Assembly: GCA_005799205.1 (NCBI GenBank)
Contig: SYHM01000144.1
Span: forward strand, 1-8,133
Direction of reading: 5' to 3'
DNA: 8,133 nucleotides
From: Planctomycetia bacterium
Lineage (GTDB): Bacteria > Planctomycetota > Phycisphaerae > Phycisphaerales > SM1A02
Shown: in pieces, positions 5,496 through 8,133 of the stretch
Layout: each line of letters begins with the position of its first letter
How positions within the stretch are numbered: the first letter of the stretch is position 1
The notes under the pieces: generated by a model
The model's input: the letters and a program-made list of their open reading frames with translations, nothing else
The model's database searches: none
Told to the model about the DNA's origin: nothing
Position numbers and translations under genes: made by a program

Positions 5496-6377
5496 ATGAC
5501 CGCACCCCGTGAACAGATCCACCCAGGCAGCGAGTTGCGCGCACTCATGCGGCAGAAGACCGTTGTCGTCCCAGGCGCATTCAACGCGCTCGTTGCTCGG
5601 GCAGTTGCCCGCGCGGGATTCTCTGCGTGCTACATCTCTGGTGGAGCGACGGCGAATGTCTCTGGATACCCAGATATCGGCTTGATCACGCTCACAGAGA
5701 TGGTGCGCACGATTCGTGAAATCGTTGATGCGTCGGGATTGCCGGTGATCGCCGATGCAGATACTGGGTTTGGTGAGGTGGAGTGCGCCATGCGCACAGT
5801 CGTCGCATACGAGCGTGCGGGCGCGGCGGCGCTGCATGTTGAAGATCAAGTCTTCCCAAAGCGATGCGGTCATCTCGACGGCAAAGAACTCGTCTCGCCG
5901 CGCGCGATGGCCGACAAGGTGTCGGCGATGGCGAATGCGCGCCTCTGTAGGGACTTCGTGCTCATCGCTCGAACGGACGCGATGGCGATCGAAGGAATGG
6001 ACGGCACGATTCGCCGAGCGAATCTCTACCGCGAGGCAGGAGCGGATGTCATCTTTCCTGAGGGGCTCGCGAACGCCTCCGAATTCAGTGCATTCCTCAA
6101 GGGATCACCCGGATTCGCACTTGCGAACATGACTGAGTTTGGAAAGACCCAGCACCTGACAGCCGACGATTTCTCGTCGCTCGGATACTCGCTTGTGATC
6201 TATCCGCTGTCGATGATGCGCCTTGCAATGCGTGCCGTCGAAGATGGTCTCGCCGTGCTGAAGGCACACGGATCGGTTGAATCGATTCTTCCCAAGATGC
6301 AATCACGAGGCGACCTCTATTCGCTGCTCGACTACAAGCCCGGCGCCCAGTGGAAGTACCCGCGAGGTGGTTCATGA
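5496..6377 (+). CDS. prpB: 2-methylisocitrate lyase (isocitrate lyase/PEP mutase superfamily)
   Basis: PrpB cleaves 2-methylisocitrate to pyruvate and succinate, the last step of the methylcitrate cycle for propionyl-CoA. The 293 residues match the family length and keep the active-site motifs: VPGAFNALVA (25-34), YISGGA (46-51), DADTGFG (87-93; Mg2+ aspartates 87 and 89), HVEDQ (114-118), the catalytic-loop KRCGH (122-126), ARTDA (158-162), FPEG (187-190) and NMTEFG (211-216). ALYPLS-like VIYPLSMMR (234-242) also fits PrpB. The ATG at 5496 is preferred (AGAG 8 nt upstream); an in-frame GTG at 5487 has no Shine-Dalgarno. The gene follows the peptidase-like gene by 10 bp and overlaps the NHL-protein gene by ATGA. 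No prpC or prpD is present. Related lyases, such as oxaloacetate hydrolase-type or carboxyphosphonoenolpyruvate mutase-type enzymes, cannot be fully excluded. Confidence 0.88.
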   Translation: MTAPREQIHPGSELRALMRQKTVVVPGAFNALVARAVARAGFSACYISGGATANVSGYPDIGLITLTEMVRTIREIVDASGLPVIADADTGFGEVECAMRTVVAYERAGAAALHVEDQVFPKRCGHLDGKELVSPRAMADKVSAMANARLCRDFVLIARTDAMAIEGMDGTIRRANLYREAGADVIFPEGLANASEFSAFLKGSPGFALANMTEFGKTQHLTADDFSSLGYSLVIYPLSMMRLAMRAVEDGLAVLKAHGSVESILPKMQSRGDLYSLLDYKPGAQWKYPRGGS

Positions 6378-7420
6378 CACTCGATCGCCGCGCATTCATG
6401 CAAGCGGCCGCAGCCGCAGTTGTGATGCCTTCGGTGATTCGCCGCGTGGGCGAACTTTCACCGCAGTCCGCACCAGCGGACCCACTGATCTGTGGTACAG
6501 GGTCGAATCGCTTCAGGATGATTCACGATTGGATCAAGCCGCCGCCGGGGATGAAGTTCGGCGACACGCACGGGCTCGCCCAGGACAGTGCTGGCCGCAT
6601 CTATGTCGCTCACACCGTTGGTGAGGGCAGCACTCCCGTTTCGGGGGTCTGTGTCTATGACGCGAGTGGGGCGTTCGTGTCTTCGTGGGGCGGACAGTTT
6701 CAAGGAGGAGCTCACGGACTCGATCTGCGCAATGAAGGTGGCCGTGAGTTTCTCTACCACTGCGACACGCGTAGGCGCTGCGTTGAGAAGACAGACCTCA
6801 CGGGCAAGGTGGTCTGGAGCGTTGGTTGTCCGATGGCCAGTGGCGTGTACGCGACTCCAGAGTCTTGGTGTCCGACAAATGTGGCGTTTTCACCCGACGG
6901 AGATCTTTACGTAGGTGATGGCTACGGTGGATCGTTCATTCACCTTTTTGCGAGCGATGGAACGTGGAAGAAAGTCATCGCGAAGCCTGGAAGCGGAAAG
7001 GGTGAGACATCGTGCCCGCATGGACTCTGGATTGACTCGCGATCGGCAGACCCGACGCTCGTCGTTGCAGATCGAGGTAATCGGCGAGTGCAGGTGCTCG
7101 ACCTCGAAGGCAAGCACATCGCGTTTCACACCGACGGTGTACGCATGCCGTGTGACATGAAGTTTCGAGAGGGTGTGATGCTGGTCCCAGATCTCGAAAG
7201 TGTCGTGACGCTCTACGACGACAAGTTCAAGCCGATCGCGTCGCTTGGCGATGGGCTCGTCGATGGTCACGCATCACCACTTCGCGGCGCAGCGCGTGAA
7301 CAGTTCGTCGCTGGAAAGTTTGTTCACCCGCACGACGCGATTTTTCTCGCCAACGGAGACATTCTCGTCGCCGAATGGGTGCCGATTGGGCGTGTGACAC
7401 TTCTTCAACGGATTGTCTGA
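6374..7420 (+). CDS. Tat-exported NHL-repeat beta-propeller protein (peptidylglycine lyase-like fold)
   Basis: The 348-residue product begins with a twin-arginine signal: TLDRRAFMQ followed by an Ala-rich hydrophobic run (11-19), so it is probably exported folded. The rest is an NHL-type propeller: GDTHGLAQDSAGRIYVAH (63-80), NVAFSPDGDLYVGDGYG (169-185), CPHGLWID (214-221), LVVADRGNRRVQVLDLEG (229-246) and HPHDAIFLANGDILVAEW (318-335). Blades with conserved His next to Gly or Asp (66, 216, 318/320) recall the Zn-binding histidines of the lyase domain of peptidylglycine alpha-amidating enzymes, but a Zn site is an inference and a pure binding propeller is equally possible. The ATG at 6374 overlaps the prpB stop (ATGA) and places RR at residues 5-6; an in-frame ATG at 6350 would bury the Tat motif behind 8 more residues. 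Its substrate is unknown. The tight link to prpB suggests co-expression. A convergent gene ends 13 bp after its stop. Confidence 0.85.
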   Translation: MTLDRRAFMQAAAAAVVMPSVIRRVGELSPQSAPADPLICGTGSNRFRMIHDWIKPPPGMKFGDTHGLAQDSAGRIYVAHTVGEGSTPVSGVCVYDASGAFVSSWGGQFQGGAHGLDLRNEGGREFLYHCDTRRRCVEKTDLTGKVVWSVGCPMASGVYATPESWCPTNVAFSPDGDLYVGDGYGGSFIHLFASDGTWKKVIAKPGSGKGETSCPHGLWIDSRSADPTLVVADRGNRRVQVLDLEGKHIAFHTDGVRMPCDMKFREGVMLVPDLESVVTLYDDKFKPIASLGDGLVDGHASPLRGAAREQFVAGKFVHPHDAIFLANGDILVAEWVPIGRVTLLQRIV

Positions 7421-7433
7421 CGGCGCGTCGCTA

Positions 7434-8108
7434 CTAGCGTCTCGACTGCTTGACGAACACATACGGTCCAGCGGCTGAACCCCACACTTGCACTCCAGAG
7501 GTGTTGAATCCGCGGTCCAACGAGTGAAACTCGGACGAGGTGAGCGTCACCTCGCTCACCACATAGGCAGCGCCGTGCGCGCTCGTCGCGCACTCGCTCG
7601 CCGCGGTTGTGCCGATCCACGAGCCGACCGAGTCGCGATGGAACGTCATCGTGCAACCGGCCAGTGGCACTAGGAGCGCCGGGGCGATCGAGTGCAAGGG
7701 CCGATCCCGCTTCCACTCGCCGATGAACTGCGACGAGTTCTGGCCGAACTGAAAGACGCGGCAGTCGACCGACTCTGCGTCGGCGCCGTCGACAATCTGA
7801 TAGACGCGCTGTCGATACGGAGACTCGGGAGAACTCGCCTGCGCTTGCTCGACATAGAGCCAAAGTCCATCGGTGCGGTCGACCCAGATGGGGCGCATGT
7901 GAAGCACCAACGACTGAAAGTCCGCAGAGGCACTTGCTTGAGACGCATTTGTGTACGCCCCAGCCATCGCATCAGCGACCTCACGGCTGTTGAGTGACGC
8001 GAGGGCAGGATCGATGCGCGCGGTCGACTCTGTGCCACACGAGGTCAACATCAGCGCTCCCACGATGGATAGTGAAAGGCGAGTTGCGGTTGCGATGGTT
8101 GCGTGCAT
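7434..8108 (-). CDS. CpcT/CpeT-family (phycobiliprotein lyase-like) lipoprotein
   Basis: The 224-residue product begins with a lipoprotein signal ending in the lipobox LTSC (21-24), so Cys24 should be lipidated and the protein anchored in a membrane, facing the periplasm. The mature part matches the CpcT/CpeT family pattern: a start motif AMAGAYTNASQA (48-59), MRPIWVDRTDGLWLYVEQA (71-89), PYRQRVY (97-103) and the C-terminal LDRGFNTSGVQVWG (197-210) with GPYVFVK (214-220). In cyanobacteria these proteins attach bilins to Cys of phycobiliproteins; that substrate is not expected here, and export of the protein argues against the same job. The length of about 200 mature residues is normal, with no sign of decay. 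The start at 8108 gives the full signal peptide; no clear Shine-Dalgarno precedes it, and the promoter lies beyond or at the window edge. It is convergent with the NHL gene. Confidence 0.82.
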   Translation of the reverse strand: MHATIATATRLSLSIVGALMLTSCGTESTARIDPALASLNSREVADAMAGAYTNASQASASADFQSLVLHMRPIWVDRTDGLWLYVEQAQASSPESPYRQRVYQIVDGADAESVDCRVFQFGQNSSQFIGEWKRDRPLHSIAPALLVPLAGCTMTFHRDSVGSWIGTTAASECATSAHGAAYVVSEVTLTSSEFHSLDRGFNTSGVQVWGSAAGPYVFVKQSRR

Positions 8109-8133
8109 GCGAACATTGTCATGGCAACGCGCC

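Noticed and set aside
7421..7450. CGCTACTAGCG palindrome between the convergent genes, as a bidirectional terminator
   Set aside because: The stem is 4 bp with a 3-nt loop and no T tract on either side; too weak to call.
7405..7863. 152-codon minus-strand frame overlapping the CpcT/CpeT gene
   Set aside because: It is Arg-rich without motifs and shares the DNA of a clear CpcT/CpeT-family protein.
8121..8133. ATG on the plus strand at the right edge, as the start of a divergent gene
   Set aside because: Only four codons are visible and there is no Shine-Dalgarno, so nothing supports it.

Overview
The window reads as a piece of a chromosome from a Planctomycetota bacterium, possibly Phycisphaerae-like. 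The pointers are inferred, not proven: moderately high GC by eye, secreted PQQ-like and NHL beta-propeller proteins next to housekeeping genes, a Tat-dependent NHL protein, a degenerate peptidase-MA-like secreted protein, a CpcT/CpeT-type lipoprotein without any phycobilisome gene, and a nuoC gene standing apart from other complex I genes. No transposase, integrase, phage gene, tRNA, rRNA or CRISPR array is visible.

Layout. The left half is on the minus strand. It is a three-gene operon read from 3742 down to 367: a secreted PQQ-like beta-propeller protein, purH (bifunctional AICAR transformylase/IMP cyclohydrolase, sharing an ATGA overlap with the propeller gene) and nuoC (NADH dehydrogenase subunit C, 23 bp further on). 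A 313-bp gap follows, with a weak terminator candidate, a good sigma70-type promoter and a structured leader. It leads to another minus-strand gene, of which only the first 17 codons (a signal peptide) lie in the window.

The right half starts with a 423-bp non-coding region between divergent transcription units (3743-4165). It is unusually rich in inverted repeats and short repeated motifs. The plus-strand unit then runs 4166-7420: a secreted protein that looks like a catalytically dead MA-clan peptidase, prpB (2-methylisocitrate lyase; starting 10 bp after the previous stop) and a Tat-exported NHL-repeat protein (ATGA overlap with prpB). A convergent minus-strand gene for a CpcT/CpeT-family lipoprotein closes the window.

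Working together. PurH catalyses the last two steps of IMP synthesis, NuoC belongs to the peripheral arm of complex I, and PrpB cleaves 2-methylisocitrate in the methylcitrate cycle; all three are cytoplasmic housekeeping proteins. Each operon couples such an enzyme by ATGA overlap to an exported beta-propeller of unknown role. The parts most worth a second look are the structured intergenic region with two mutually exclusive hairpins, a repeated AAAAGGGAC-type module upstream of two minus-strand genes, the prpB/NHL pair and the CpcT/CpeT lipoprotein.
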